Positions 27,345-36,574 of a DNA stretch of 64,000 nt are shown here, piece after piece. Source of the stretch: Methylomonas koyamae (lineage in GTDB: Bacteria; Pseudomonadota; Gammaproteobacteria; Methylococcales; Methylomonadaceae); NCBI RefSeq assembly GCF_006483455.1, contig NZ_PPPU01000017.1, positions 48,257 to 112,256 of the forward strand, read 5' to 3'. The position numbers and the translations under genes were made by a program. The notes under the pieces were generated by a model. It saw only the letters and a program-made list of their open reading frames with translations. It was not told where the DNA came from and searched no databases. Within the stretch, counting starts at the first letter, position 1; each line of letters begins with the position of its first letter.

Positions 27345-30300
27345 ATGACGTCTACCAGCACATCTGAAACGCTCGACCGCTACTACCGCCAAGTCAACGA
27401 CATCATTCTGCAGCGCCAGGACTGGATCAGCGGCCTGCTGCCGGCCAGCACCGCGGTCAATACCCACGGCAATTACACCGATGCCTGGGTCCGCGACAAT
27501 GTCTATAGCATCCTGGCCGCCTGGGGTTTGGCTTTGGCCTACCGTAAACTGGAAGGCCAACAGGAGCGCACCTATCTGCTGGAACAGAGCGTGGTCAAGC
27601 TGATGCGCGGTTTGCTGATTGCGATGATGCGCCAGGCGGCCAAGGTCGAAAAATTCAAGCATAGCCAAGACCCGCTGGACGCGCTGCACGCCAAGTACAA
27701 CACCCAAACCGGCGAAGTCGTGGTCGGCGACAGCGAATGGGGCCATCTGCAACTGGACGCCACCTCGCTGTTTTTACTGATGCTGGCGCAAATGACCGCG
27801 TCCGGGCTGCGGATCGTGTTCACCACCGACGAAGTCAACTTCGTCCAGAATCTGGTGCACTACATCAGCCGCGCCTACCGCACGCCGGATTACGGCATTT
27901 GGGAGCGCGGCAACAAAATGAACCACGGCATCGCCGAACTCAACGCCAGCTCGATCGGCATGGCCAAAGCCGCGTTGGAGGCCATGTCCGGCTTTAATCT
28001 ATTCGGCAAGGACGGCGGCCAGACCGCGGTGATCCATGTCATCAGCGACGATATCGCCCGCAGCCGGATCACGCTGGAATCCCTGCTGCCGCGGGAATCG
28101 ATCTCCAAGGAAGTCGATTCGGCCGTTTTGAGCGTGACCGGTTTCCCCGCCTTCGCCGTCGACAACCCGGAGCTGCGCGCCCGCACCGAGCGCTTGATCG
28201 TCGAGAAACTGCAAGGCCGTTACGGCTGCAAACGCTTTCTGCTAGACGGCCACCAAACGGTGATCGAGGACCATCAGCGCCTGCATTACGAACCCAGCGA
28301 ATTGAAGCAATTCATGGACATCGAATGCGAATGGCCGCTGTTTTTCTGCTACCTGCTACTGAACAAACTGTTTGCCGGAGACAGCGAAGGCGTCGGCGAC
28401 TACCGGCGTAAACTGGACGATTTGCTGGTGGAACACAACGGCCAGTGGCTGTTGCCGGAGTTGTACATCGTGCCGGAGTCCGCCATCGCCGCCGAAAAAC
28501 GCCACCCGCACAGCCAAACCCGGATCGCCAACGAGAACGTGCCACTGGTCTGGGCGCAAAGCCTGTACATCCTCGGCGGCCTGTTGCAGGACGGCTTGAT
28601 CGGCCTGGACGATATCGACCCGCTGGGCCGTTACAAGACCAACCGGCTGCACGCCGCCGCTACCGTACAGATTGCCTTGTTGGCCGAAGACGACGACGTG
28701 CGCGACGAATTGCGCGCGCTGGGCATTCCGGCGCAAACCCTGACCGAAATCGCACCGATTCAGGTCCGCGACGCCAGCGAATTGGCCGCGGCTTACCACC
28801 AAGTCGGCCGTAACGACCGGATCGGCCTAACCGGTCGCCCGTTGCGGCAATTGCGCACGCTATCCACCTCCAAATTGTATCTGCTGGCCGGCGAGCCTTT
28901 GTTGTTCCTGCCGCAATTCATGAACCAGAAAGGGTTCTATCTGGCGATGGACAACCAACTGCTGATCCAGCGCCTGCGCATGGAGCTGACTTACCTAAGT
29001 AACCATTGCGACAGCGCCGCGCCGCCGTTGTTGGCGATCAACATTCGCCACAACATGCTGCAAAATGCGGACCGCGAGGTGCTGCTGAACTTCATCGCGC
29101 AATTGCGCCAAGGCACCCTGGAAGGGGTACGCGCCTCGCTCGGTTTGCTGACCGACGTAGTCGCGTCGGCCGCCCGCGAGCGCATCGGTTACCTGCACGA
29201 TTTCAAATTCTCCGAGGCCAGTTGGGAAGAAGGCGAGCGGCCGTTCGCCCAGCTCCTGCCCAGCGGCGATGCAACCACACTGCAGGCTGTCGATAACCTG
29301 CTGGTGACCGAATGGGAAATCGGCGGCGACGAGCAATTGGTCGATCTTTTGCAGACCAACCCCAACCTGTATGCCCAGTTGGAAGCGTTGAGCCTGTTAT
29401 GCCAACGCCACGGCCTCGACTTCGACACCGGCCTGCGCAATGGCGAAGGCACACCGTGCCGGGTGCGCGACTTGCTGGAGGAAGTCTACGCCCGCGCCGG
29501 CGATTGCCATGCCTGGTATTTGGTACGCCGCTGCGCCGGCTTGCTGGAAAAATACGACATCAACCTGGAACAGGCCGCCACCGAGATTCTGGTGCGCCAA
29601 CACGGCCTGACCGTGGGCCGCGCCTACAGCGGTAAAGCCACCTTGCGGCGGCCGACCGATTCCTGGCAAATCCTGGAAACGATCCGCACCTTCAATCCCG
29701 GCGACAGCAGCCAGCAAATCATCATCCAGGAATTGATTCTCTACCTGGGCATGCTGATCAAGCTGAAGCCGGAACTGTTCGCCGACATGCACACCATCCG
29801 CGTCGGCCACATCCTGCAATTGATCATCGCCCGCTACAAGCGTTTACACAGCTCTTCGCTGGATCAGGCCTTCAACGACATACTATCGCTACCGCCGCAT
29901 CAGGTCGCAACGCTGGTCCGGGAAACGCTGGAAGACTACAACAACAGCGAGAATCAGCTCGGCCAAGTCGAGACCTTGAATTACGAAGGCCCGCAACGCG
30001 ATCTGGCCGCGGCCCGCTTTCCGGAAGCCATGGACCCGAAAGACCGCGCCGGCGCCGAAGATTGGTATGCCTGGCGCGAACAGCAAGGCAGCGTCGGCCG
30101 CGAAAACGAAGCCTTTTTCAGCGGTTTGTGGACTTTGCTGCACCATTGCAAGGGCTTGATGGTCGGCGAGAAATACAACAGCAAGCGCCGTATCGATAGC
30201 GAAATGATGCTGGCGCAGATGACCGCCGGGGAACAAACCTTCCGCCTGCATATCAACCATATCCTGAACAAGATTCAGGCGCCGGTGTATCGGCAGTTGA

Positions 30301-30563
30301 GTGTGGAAGCGTTGCGGGCGCTGGCCTCCATCGTCAAGGAGAATCCGGAGCTGTATATCGACGACACGCTGGTCACCGATATTCTGATCGGCCACGCGGT
30401 GCGAATCAGTTGGTTGCAACGGCATCCGCAATACCGCGACCACTACGAAGAATGCGTCTCGCTGGCCTGGCAGGCTTTCTACCAATTGCCGCCGCACGCG
30501 GTCGCCAACGCGATACTCGACGCCTTGATCCACCTGCTCAACAACGCCACCCCCACTGTGTGA
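27345..30563 (+). CDS. GH15 / phosphorylase kinase alpha-like (alpha/alpha)6 barrel protein
   Basis: 1072 residues, far larger than ordinary GH15 glucoamylases. The N-terminal half has the GH15/PHKA fold: LPASTAVNTHGNYTDAWVRDNVYSILAAWGLALAYRK, VVGDSEWGHLQLDATSLFLLMLAQM, IWERGNKMNHGIAELNASSIGMAKAALEAM, and YDxxxGCKRFLLDGHQTVIEDHQRLHYEPSELKQF. The C-terminal half resembles the extended part of the metazoan phosphorylase-kinase alpha/beta subunits. Bacterial members are usually named 'glycoside hydrolase family 15'; activity is unproven. No signal peptide, so cytoplasmic. glk follows after seven bases, suggesting a role in glucan or glycogen turnover. Confidence 0.8.
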   Translation: MTSTSTSETLDRYYRQVNDIILQRQDWISGLLPASTAVNTHGNYTDAWVRDNVYSILAAWGLALAYRKLEGQQERTYLLEQSVVKLMRGLLIAMMRQAAKVEKFKHSQDPLDALHAKYNTQTGEVVVGDSEWGHLQLDATSLFLLMLAQMTASGLRIVFTTDEVNFVQNLVHYISRAYRTPDYGIWERGNKMNHGIAELNASSIGMAKAALEAMSGFNLFGKDGGQTAVIHVISDDIARSRITLESLLPRESISKEVDSAVLSVTGFPAFAVDNPELRARTERLIVEKLQGRYGCKRFLLDGHQTVIEDHQRLHYEPSELKQFMDIECEWPLFFCYLLLNKLFAGDSEGVGDYRRKLDDLLVEHNGQWLLPELYIVPESAIAAEKRHPHSQTRIANENVPLVWAQSLYILGGLLQDGLIGLDDIDPLGRYKTNRLHAAATVQIALLAEDDDVRDELRALGIPAQTLTEIAPIQVRDASELAAAYHQVGRNDRIGLTGRPLRQLRTLSTSKLYLLAGEPLLFLPQFMNQKGFYLAMDNQLLIQRLRMELTYLSNHCDSAAPPLLAINIRHNMLQNADREVLLNFIAQLRQGTLEGVRASLGLLTDVVASAARERIGYLHDFKFSEASWEEGERPFAQLLPSGDATTLQAVDNLLVTEWEIGGDEQLVDLLQTNPNLYAQLEALSLLCQRHGLDFDTGLRNGEGTPCRVRDLLEEVYARAGDCHAWYLVRRCAGLLEKYDINLEQAATEILVRQHGLTVGRAYSGKATLRRPTDSWQILETIRTFNPGDSSQQIIIQELILYLGMLIKLKPELFADMHTIRVGHILQLIIARYKRLHSSSLDQAFNDILSLPPHQVATLVRETLEDYNNSENQLGQVETLNYEGPQRDLAAARFPEAMDPKDRAGAEDWYAWREQQGSVGRENEAFFSGLWTLLHHCKGLMVGEKYNSKRRIDSEMMLAQMTAGEQTFRLHINHILNKIQAPVYRQLSVEALRALASIVKENPELYIDDTLVTDILIGHAVRISWLQRHPQYRDHYEECVSLAWQAFYQLPPHAVANAILDALIHLLNNATPTV

Positions 30564-30570
30564 GGACATT

Positions 30571-31554
30571 ATGATTCTAGCCGGCGACATCGGCGGAACC
30601 AAAACGGTTCTGGCCTTAATCGAAACCCTGGGCGACGGCTCGTTGAACTGCCTGCGCGAACAAACCTTCGCCAGCGGCGAATTCGCCAGCTTCGACGAAA
30701 TTCTGGATCTGTTTCTGAACGGTTCCGGCAAGGTGTCAGCCGCCTGTTTCGGCATCGCCGGCCCTGTACTGAACCAGCGTTGCCAGACCACCAACCTGCC
30801 CTGGCTGCTGGACGGCGCCGAGTTGAAGCAACGCCTGGGAACCGAGCGGGTCAAATTGCTCAACGATCTGGAAGCGATGGCGATCGGCATGCTGCATTTG
30901 CAGGCGCAAGACTTTATCGAACTGAATCCCAACGCCGAAGCCCAAACCGGCAATATCGCCGTGATCGCCGCCGGCACCGGCCTCGGCGAAGCCATTCTGC
31001 ATTGGGACGGTAACAAGTACCACCCCATTGCCACCGAAGGCGGCCATTGCGATTTCGCACCGCAAAACCCGCAACAAGATCGCTTGCTGGCCTATTTGCG
31101 GCAAAAGTATCCGGCCCATGTCAGTTGGGAACGGGTCCTGTCCGGTCTCGGCTTCAGCAATATTTACGACTTTCTGGTCGATAGCCGCTACGCCCCACCC
31201 TGCCCGGTGGTTCCGGCCGCGGCCGATGCCGCCGGCGTCGACCGCAACGCCCTGATTTCGCGGCTGGGCGTGGACGGCGAAGACCCGGTCTGCCGGGAAA
31301 CCGTGCGCCTATTCGCCGAACTTTACGGCGCCGAGGCCGGCAATCTGGCACTGAAAGCCTTCGCCTCGGGCGGCGTGTTCATCGGCGGCGGCATCGGTCC
31401 GAAAATCCGCCCGATCCTGGAGTCAGGCGAGTTTCTGCAGGCCTTCGTCGCCAAAGGCCGGTTTCAAGCCATGTTATCCAAAGTGCCGGTCAAACTGGCG
31501 TTGAACCCACGCACACCGCTATTGGGAGCCATGCACTACTACGCCGCCGGCTAA
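30571..31554 (+). CDS. glk: Glucokinase
   Basis: 327 residues. MILAGDIGGTKTVLALIE is the phosphate-binding motif; CFGIAGPVLNQRCQTTNLPW, KLLNDLEAMAIGM (with the catalytic Asp), AAGTGLGEAILHW and EGGHCDFAPQN are bacterial glucokinase blocks. It phosphorylates glucose with ATP. It lies seven bases after the GH15-like gene, so glucose released from a glucan by that enzyme could be passed directly to glucose-6-phosphate; this coupling is inference. Confidence 0.94.
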   Translation: MILAGDIGGTKTVLALIETLGDGSLNCLREQTFASGEFASFDEILDLFLNGSGKVSAACFGIAGPVLNQRCQTTNLPWLLDGAELKQRLGTERVKLLNDLEAMAIGMLHLQAQDFIELNPNAEAQTGNIAVIAAGTGLGEAILHWDGNKYHPIATEGGHCDFAPQNPQQDRLLAYLRQKYPAHVSWERVLSGLGFSNIYDFLVDSRYAPPCPVVPAAADAAGVDRNALISRLGVDGEDPVCRETVRLFAELYGAEAGNLALKAFASGGVFIGGGIGPKIRPILESGEFLQAFVAKGRFQAMLSKVPVKLALNPRTPLLGAMHYYAAG

Positions 31555-31624
31555 AGCCATTGGCGGATGTGGCCACTGGTTCCTGCCAAACCCGCCGGTT
31601 CGGCCAGGCTTAATCAATTCGTTC

Positions 31625-34093
31625 ATGTTTCAGGTTCACCGGAATTTCGCGCCGCATCCATCCGCCGATATGGCTCCATCAGAGCAGGCCACAAGCCGGC
31701 TAATCCAATCGATTGCGGTTCTGCAAGCCGCGCTCGACTCCACAGCCGATGCCATCCTGGTTGTCGATGCCGCCGGGCAGGTCGCGGCATTTAATCCACA
31801 ATTCAAGCGGATTTGGCGGATAACCGACGACAGCTTGAACGTCGGCGACGCTGCGGAATCGCTGCGTTACATTTTCGGCCAGTTGAAACAAGCCGACGAA
31901 TTTCTGCGCCGGGTCGACGACATTTACCGCAATTCGAAACAACAGCATTACCAAGAACTGGAACTGAAAGACGGTCGCGTCGTCGAGAGCTATTACCAGC
32001 CGCAAATTGCCGACGGCGAAATTCACGGTCGGATATGGAGTTTCCGCGACGTCACCGAGCAAAAAAACTCGCGCCGACGTCTGGCCCAGCTCAGTTTCGG
32101 CATGGACCAGATGCAGGACAGCGCCTACTTGATCGCGGAAGACGCCCACTTTCTGTACGTCAACAACCAGTCCTGCAAAACCCTGGGTTACAGCCACCGC
32201 GAATTGTTGCAAATGCGCGTGTTCGACATCGACCCGTTGTTTCCGAAAGCGGTTTGGGGCGAACACTGGCAGGAACTGAAAAGCCGACGCTCGGTAACGC
32301 TGGAGACCTTGCACCAGACCAAACAAGGCGAGATTTTACCGGTGGAAGTGGTCGCCAATTATTTCGAATACGGCAACGTCGGCTACAACTTGGCAATCGT
32401 CCGCGACATCCGCGAGCGCAAGCGGGTCGAAGAAGCCTTGCAACAAGCCGCGTTAATTTACCAACACAGCAGCGAGGCCATGCTGCTGGCCGACGCCGAA
32501 GACCGCATTCTGACCATCAATCCGGCGTTTTCCGCCATTACCGGCTACGAGTCGGACGAGGTGGTCGGCAAACACATCGGCTTGCTGAACCCCGACAGCC
32601 ACAGCGCGGCGATGTGGCAAGCCATCGGTAAAGACGGCCATTGGCGCGGCGAAGTCTGGGACCAACGCAAAAACGGCGAGACTTTCGCCAAAGCCTTGAC
32701 CGTAAATACCATATTCGACGCCAACCGCCAGGTGCACCGGCGTATGGCCTTGTTCTCCGATATTACCGAAAAGAAACAGGCCGAAGGCTTGATCTGGCAG
32801 CAGGCCAACTTCGACCCGCTGACGCAACTGCCCAATCGGCGTATGTTTCACGAGCGCCTCGGCCACGCCATCAAAAAGGCCACGCGTGAACACAGCCGGC
32901 TGGCAGTCTTGTTTATCGACCTGGATTTGTTCAAGGAAGTGAACGATACCTTGGGGCACGACATGGGCGACCGTTTGCTGCAAATCGCCGCCCAGCGCAT
33001 TGTCGCCAGCGTACGCGAAACCGACACGGTCGCCCGGCTGGGGGGCGACGAATTCACCGTCATCCTCGGCGAGGTTGGCGAACCCAGTAACGTGGAGCGC
33101 ATCGCGCTGGGCCTGCTGGACCGGATGACCGAATGTTTCGAGCTGGGTAACGAAGTCGCCTACATCTCGACCAGCATAGGCATTGCGTTTTTCCCGGACG
33201 ACGCCGGCGATCTCAACTCGCTGCTGAAGCATGCCGACCAAGCGATGTACGCGGCCAAACGCCAGAGTCGCAACCAGTACTGTTTTTTCATCCCGGCAAT
33301 GCAGCAAGCCGCGCAATCCCGGCTGCGTCTGAGCAACGATTTGCGCCATGCCGTGGCCGAGGGCCAATTCTATTTGTGCTACCAACCTATCGTGGAACTC
33401 GCCAGCGGCCGGGTCAGCAAAGCGGAAGCCTTGATTCGCTGGCGTCATCCGCAACGCGGCGTCGTCAGCCCGTCGGAGTTCATCCCGATTGCCGAGGAAA
33501 CCGGACTCATCAGCCAAATCGGCAATTGGACCTTTCAACAGGCTACCAAACAAATTCTCGCCTGGCGGGCTTCGATCGACTCGCGCTTTCAAATCAGCAT
33601 CAATAAGTCGCCGGTGCAGTTCCGCAACGAGCGCGACAGCCACCGCGACTGGCGGGAACAGTTGCAAGCCCTGAATCTGGCAGGCAACAGCATCGTCGTC
33701 GAAATTACCGAGGGCTTGTTGCTGGAAGCCAGCGGCAGCGTCGCCGAACAACTATTAGCCTTTCGCGACGCCGGCATCCAGGTCTCGCTGGACGACTTCG
33801 GCACCGGTTATTCGTCCTTGTCGTATTTGAAAAAATTCGATATCGATTACATCAAGATCGACCAAAGCTTCGTTCGCAATCTGGCGGCCGGCTCCGACGA
33901 TCTGGCGCTGTGCGAGGCCATCATCGTCATGGCCCATAAATTGGGGATCAAGGTAGTCTCGGAAGGTATCGAGACCAGCAATCAACGCGAATTGCTGACA
34001 GCCGCCGGTTGCGATTACGGCCAAGGCTATTTGTTTGCCAGACCGCTGCCGGCAGAAGATTTCGAACGTCTGTTAGCCGAGACGCTGGATTGA
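31625..34093 (+). CDS. PAS-PAS-PAS-GGDEF-EAL cyclic-di-GMP protein
   Basis: 822 residues, no membrane segment. Three PAS-type regions (about 25-145, 145-270, 270-395), then GGDEF (about 395-560) with RLGGDEFTVILGE intact, and EAL (about 570-820) with KAEALIRWRHPQRG, the DDFGTGYSSLSYLKKFDIDYIKIDQSF block and QGYLFARPLPAEDFE. Both catalytic signatures look intact, so it could make and degrade c-di-GMP; PAS domains probably sense redox state or a small ligand. The upstream gap to glk is 70 bp. The start at 31625 lacks a strong ribosome binding site; an internal ATG at 31670 is an alternative. Confidence 0.9.
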   Translation: MFQVHRNFAPHPSADMAPSEQATSRLIQSIAVLQAALDSTADAILVVDAAGQVAAFNPQFKRIWRITDDSLNVGDAAESLRYIFGQLKQADEFLRRVDDIYRNSKQQHYQELELKDGRVVESYYQPQIADGEIHGRIWSFRDVTEQKNSRRRLAQLSFGMDQMQDSAYLIAEDAHFLYVNNQSCKTLGYSHRELLQMRVFDIDPLFPKAVWGEHWQELKSRRSVTLETLHQTKQGEILPVEVVANYFEYGNVGYNLAIVRDIRERKRVEEALQQAALIYQHSSEAMLLADAEDRILTINPAFSAITGYESDEVVGKHIGLLNPDSHSAAMWQAIGKDGHWRGEVWDQRKNGETFAKALTVNTIFDANRQVHRRMALFSDITEKKQAEGLIWQQANFDPLTQLPNRRMFHERLGHAIKKATREHSRLAVLFIDLDLFKEVNDTLGHDMGDRLLQIAAQRIVASVRETDTVARLGGDEFTVILGEVGEPSNVERIALGLLDRMTECFELGNEVAYISTSIGIAFFPDDAGDLNSLLKHADQAMYAAKRQSRNQYCFFIPAMQQAAQSRLRLSNDLRHAVAEGQFYLCYQPIVELASGRVSKAEALIRWRHPQRGVVSPSEFIPIAEETGLISQIGNWTFQQATKQILAWRASIDSRFQISINKSPVQFRNERDSHRDWREQLQALNLAGNSIVVEITEGLLLEASGSVAEQLLAFRDAGIQVSLDDFGTGYSSLSYLKKFDIDYIKIDQSFVRNLAAGSDDLALCEAIIVMAHKLGIKVVSEGIETSNQRELLTAAGCDYGQGYLFARPLPAEDFERLLAETLD

Positions 34094-34125
34094 GAACGAC
34101 AAATCAGGAGAGGCGTGCGGCAAAA

Positions 34126-34179
34126 CAGCCGCTGCCGGGGATTACCGCCGAACAGACAAGCCCGGCGGCAAAGCGGCTG
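34126..34179. terminator. Bidirectional terminator between the GGDEF-EAL gene and the small exported protein
   Basis: CAGCCGCT (34126-34133) pairs with AGCGGCTG (34172-34179) and an inner GCCGGG/CCCGGC pairs after a small bulge, giving a long hairpin centred between two convergent stop codons (34093 and 34185). Confidence 0.55.
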
Positions 34180-34184
34180 GCAGC

Positions 34185-34565
34185 TTAGTGGGCGGCCAGG
34201 TAGATTTTCAACATTTCTTTATACAGTTCCAGGGTAGCTTTCAACGATGCGGAACCGTTAGCGTCGCCTTTTTCGATTTCGTCGCGGGCGACTTTCAATT
34301 TGTCACCGGCTTTTTGGCGCAAACGCTCGGTTTGCTCGTAACGGAATTCTTTTTGCAACTGGCGCACTTCGCCCAGCGCTTTCAACACTTCGGCTTTGTC
34401 GGCGCCCTTGTCCAACAAACCGACCGCTTCCTCGACTTTGGCTACGGTGCCTTCGGCAGCGGCACGCACTTTAGCGTCGCCGGCGCTATTCGCATTGGCG
34501 GATGTGGAAACCAACGCAGCGGCAATCACCAAAAATGAAGCCAAGGTTTTTTTAACGATATTCAT
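34185..34565 (-). CDS. Small exported helical protein of unknown function
   Basis: 126 residues from the ATG at 34565, which has AGGAA at a proper spacing; the TTG 15 bases upstream lies before this site and is rejected. Signal peptide KKTLASFLVIAAALVSTSANA is followed by an all-helical, Ala/Lys/Glu-rich mature protein of about 105 residues (KVRAAAEGTVAKVEEAVGLLDKGADKAEVLKALGEVRQLQKEFRYEQTERLRQKAGDKL). No Cys or haem motif. Probably a periplasmic four-helix bundle. Upstream DNA is strongly AT-rich. I do not recognise the family. Confidence 0.75.
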   Translation of the reverse strand: MNIVKKTLASFLVIAAALVSTSANANSAGDAKVRAAAEGTVAKVEEAVGLLDKGADKAEVLKALGEVRQLQKEFRYEQTERLRQKAGDKLKVARDEIEKGDANGSASLKATLELYKEMLKIYLAAH

Positions 34566-34740
34566 AAGATTCCTAATCAATTGGTATTTAAGGTGTTTCT
34601 AATTACCACACTAAAATTACAATATTATGACTGTATATTTTAATCCGGCTGCTTGTTCAAGCCCTCTCATACTATCATGAATTTTGCAAATATCGGCAAA
34701 ATCGAAAAACCTTAATACCACAAATATAAAGCGGAATATA

Positions 34741-35736
34741 TTACCCGTCCAACAAACCGCTAATATGTCTGATAAATCCGGTTTCGTTAACGAACGTGAT
34801 CTCATACATCTTAGTCAAGCCTTGCGCCTGCTCGTCGCTAACGCCCAACACCAGCAACAGGAAGTTTTCCTTGGCAATCTCCAGCCGACGCCGCATCCTG
34901 ACATATTTATCGATGAAGGGCCGAAACTCGCCGGATTTGCACTCTATGAACAGCGGAATCCGGCTATTAATTAGAAAAAATATGTCCACTTCATATTTAT
35001 CTTCATTGGCAAATTGAATATTGAAACTGCGCAGACAGGAAAATAGGCCTTTGCTTTCGTAACAATATTTAAGCAATTTCATAAAAGCGTACCATTCCAA
35101 CCATTCGCCGGTAAAAAAACCGGCGATTGCCGGAACGGTCTGCAAGGTTAAATACGCCCGCTTTTCATTCTTGTTATAAAAATATTTGGCCAAAAACGAA
35201 AATTCGTACAGGTTTCGGCAAAACCCGGTAATGGTTTTAATATCGTTCTGGCTGTGGTTGCTTAAATTCAACACCACCGAGGTATAACTATTACGTTGAG
35301 CCTTGCGTATCTTGTCCAGCACCTGCTGTAAAACCGGAAAATTGTCGCCCAGCTCCACCGCAATCTCATCGAAAAACCCTTGGGTATCAAGCGCATCGTG
35401 ATCGACTTCGACCTGGATATGCTTGCGTTCGAACCATTGGATCACCGGCTTGTACTGCATGCTGTTGGTCATTACCGCAGTGTTATGCAAATCCAGCTCT
35501 TCGTCTTTAGGCAAATATTTCTGAGCTTCCGCCGCAGGCGGTATATTCTGCGCCGCCTCCAATTCCCGGTATTTCGCCAATAAGGCGCCGTACTTATCGA
35601 TTAATTTCTTGATGAATTCGACGCTCTCGTAAATAACCGCCGCATGTTCGCACACCGGGCATTTCACTGTCTTACCCACGTGTTCCTGAGAAACTTCTCT
35701 GAGATAGCCGCAATGGTTGCAGCGCAGAATTGCCAT
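34741..35736 (-). CDS. Zinc-ribbon protein with Card1-like PD-(D/E)xK nuclease domain
   Basis: 331 residues. Start at 35736 has AGGAAGG seven bases upstream; the open frame extends 54 bp further without support. Residues 6-29 form a zinc ribbon (Cys6-x2-Cys9-x16-Cys26-x2-Cys29), then a helical/coiled segment to about 60. The C-terminal domain has GEWLEWYAFMKLL (Glu214), EVDIFFL (Asp251) and IPLFIECKSGEF (Glu265, Lys267), the restriction-endonuclease core and spacing of the DUF1887/Card1 type. The middle (about 75-200) is unrecognised and does not look like a clear CARF domain. No CRISPR genes are near. Could be a stress- or phage-responsive nuclease. Confidence 0.65.
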   Translation of the reverse strand: MAILRCNHCGYLREVSQEHVGKTVKCPVCEHAAVIYESVEFIKKLIDKYGALLAKYRELEAAQNIPPAAEAQKYLPKDEELDLHNTAVMTNSMQYKPVIQWFERKHIQVEVDHDALDTQGFFDEIAVELGDNFPVLQQVLDKIRKAQRNSYTSVVLNLSNHSQNDIKTITGFCRNLYEFSFLAKYFYNKNEKRAYLTLQTVPAIAGFFTGEWLEWYAFMKLLKYCYESKGLFSCLRSFNIQFANEDKYEVDIFFLINSRIPLFIECKSGEFRPFIDKYVRMRRRLEIAKENFLLLVLGVSDEQAQGLTKMYEITFVNETGFIRHISGLLDG

Positions 35737-35945
35737 AACTAAACCTTCCTGACGATTTCCATTTATTGCCGGGGCCAAACCGGCATCCAACTAACGCCGC
35801 AACTATAGCAACAATGTCGCGAATCGGCCCATTTTCAGGGCAATTGTCGCCTTAACCGCACCGTTTCGACCAGTCCTGCCAAACCACAAAACCCATCCCA
35901 TTGATATAAAAAGGAAAACATCAAAACCAAACCTATCAAGCCACC

Positions 35946-35961
35946 TGGACCGATATTTGCT
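35946..35961 (+). promoter_or_regulatory. Sigma-54 (-24/-12) promoter upstream of the flavodoxin gene
   Basis: TGGACCGATATTTGCT has GG and GC dinucleotides separated by exactly 10 nt and resembles the TGGCACG-N4-TTGCA/T consensus. Transcription would begin near 35972, 46 bp before the flavodoxin ATG. A TGT-N10-GCA sequence starting near 35853 is one base off the NifA activator site. NifA control is inferred from the downstream genes. Confidence 0.6.
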
Positions 35962-36017
35962 GCAGTTTCACAAACGGCAGCAAAGCCGGGTTCGGCACAT
36001 TCCATTACAGGTGATCT

Positions 36018-36572
36018 ATGAGCAAAATCGGCATTTTTTTCGGCACCGACACCGGCAGCACCCGGCTGGTCGCTAAAAAGATATACAGCCTGTTAGGCGA
36101 AGAACTGGCGGACAAACCGAAAAACATCAACCGCGCCAGCCCCGAGGACTTGCTCAAATACGACGCGCTGATCCTCGGCACGCCCAGTTACGGCATCGGT
36201 GATTTACCCGGCCTCGCTGCCGGCTGCCAGGAACGCAGCTGGCATGAATTCGTCGACAATCTGGACGGTCACGGCTTTACCGGCAAACGCGTGGCCCTGT
36301 TCGGCCTGGGTCATCAGGAACGCTACGCCTCCCGCTTCGCCAGTTCCTTGATTCAACTGTACCGGGTATTTTACGGCTACGGCGCCGACATCGTCGGCCA
36401 CTGGAGCACCGAAGGTTACCGTTTCGAGCATTCCGACTCCATCATCGACGGCGAGTTCGTCGGGCTGGTACTGGACCAGCGCACCCAAGCCCATTTGACC
36501 GACGACCGGCTGCGGCTCTGGCTGGCGCAAATTACACCGCAATTATTGCCGGTCATGGCCGAAGCGGCGTAA
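36018..36572 (+). CDS. nifF: Flavodoxin, nitrogen-fixation type
   Basis: 184 residues, a long-chain flavodoxin. MSKIGIFFGTDTGSTRLVAKKIYSLL is the FMN phosphate loop; ALILGTPSYGIGDLPG and VALFGLGHQERYASRFASSLIQLYRVFYGYGADIVGHWSTEGYRFEHSDSIIDGEFVGLVLDQRTQAHLTDDRL match NifF/FldA. Long-chain flavodoxins with this ending donate electrons to nitrogenase reductase or in related low-potential reactions. The gene is followed two bases later by a 4Fe-4S LRV gene and is preceded by a sigma-54 type promoter, which supports the nif assignment. FldA cannot be excluded. Confidence 0.8.
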   Translation: MSKIGIFFGTDTGSTRLVAKKIYSLLGEELADKPKNINRASPEDLLKYDALILGTPSYGIGDLPGLAAGCQERSWHEFVDNLDGHGFTGKRVALFGLGHQERYASRFASSLIQLYRVFYGYGADIVGHWSTEGYRFEHSDSIIDGEFVGLVLDQRTQAHLTDDRLRLWLAQITPQLLPVMAEAA

Positions 36573-36574
36573 CG

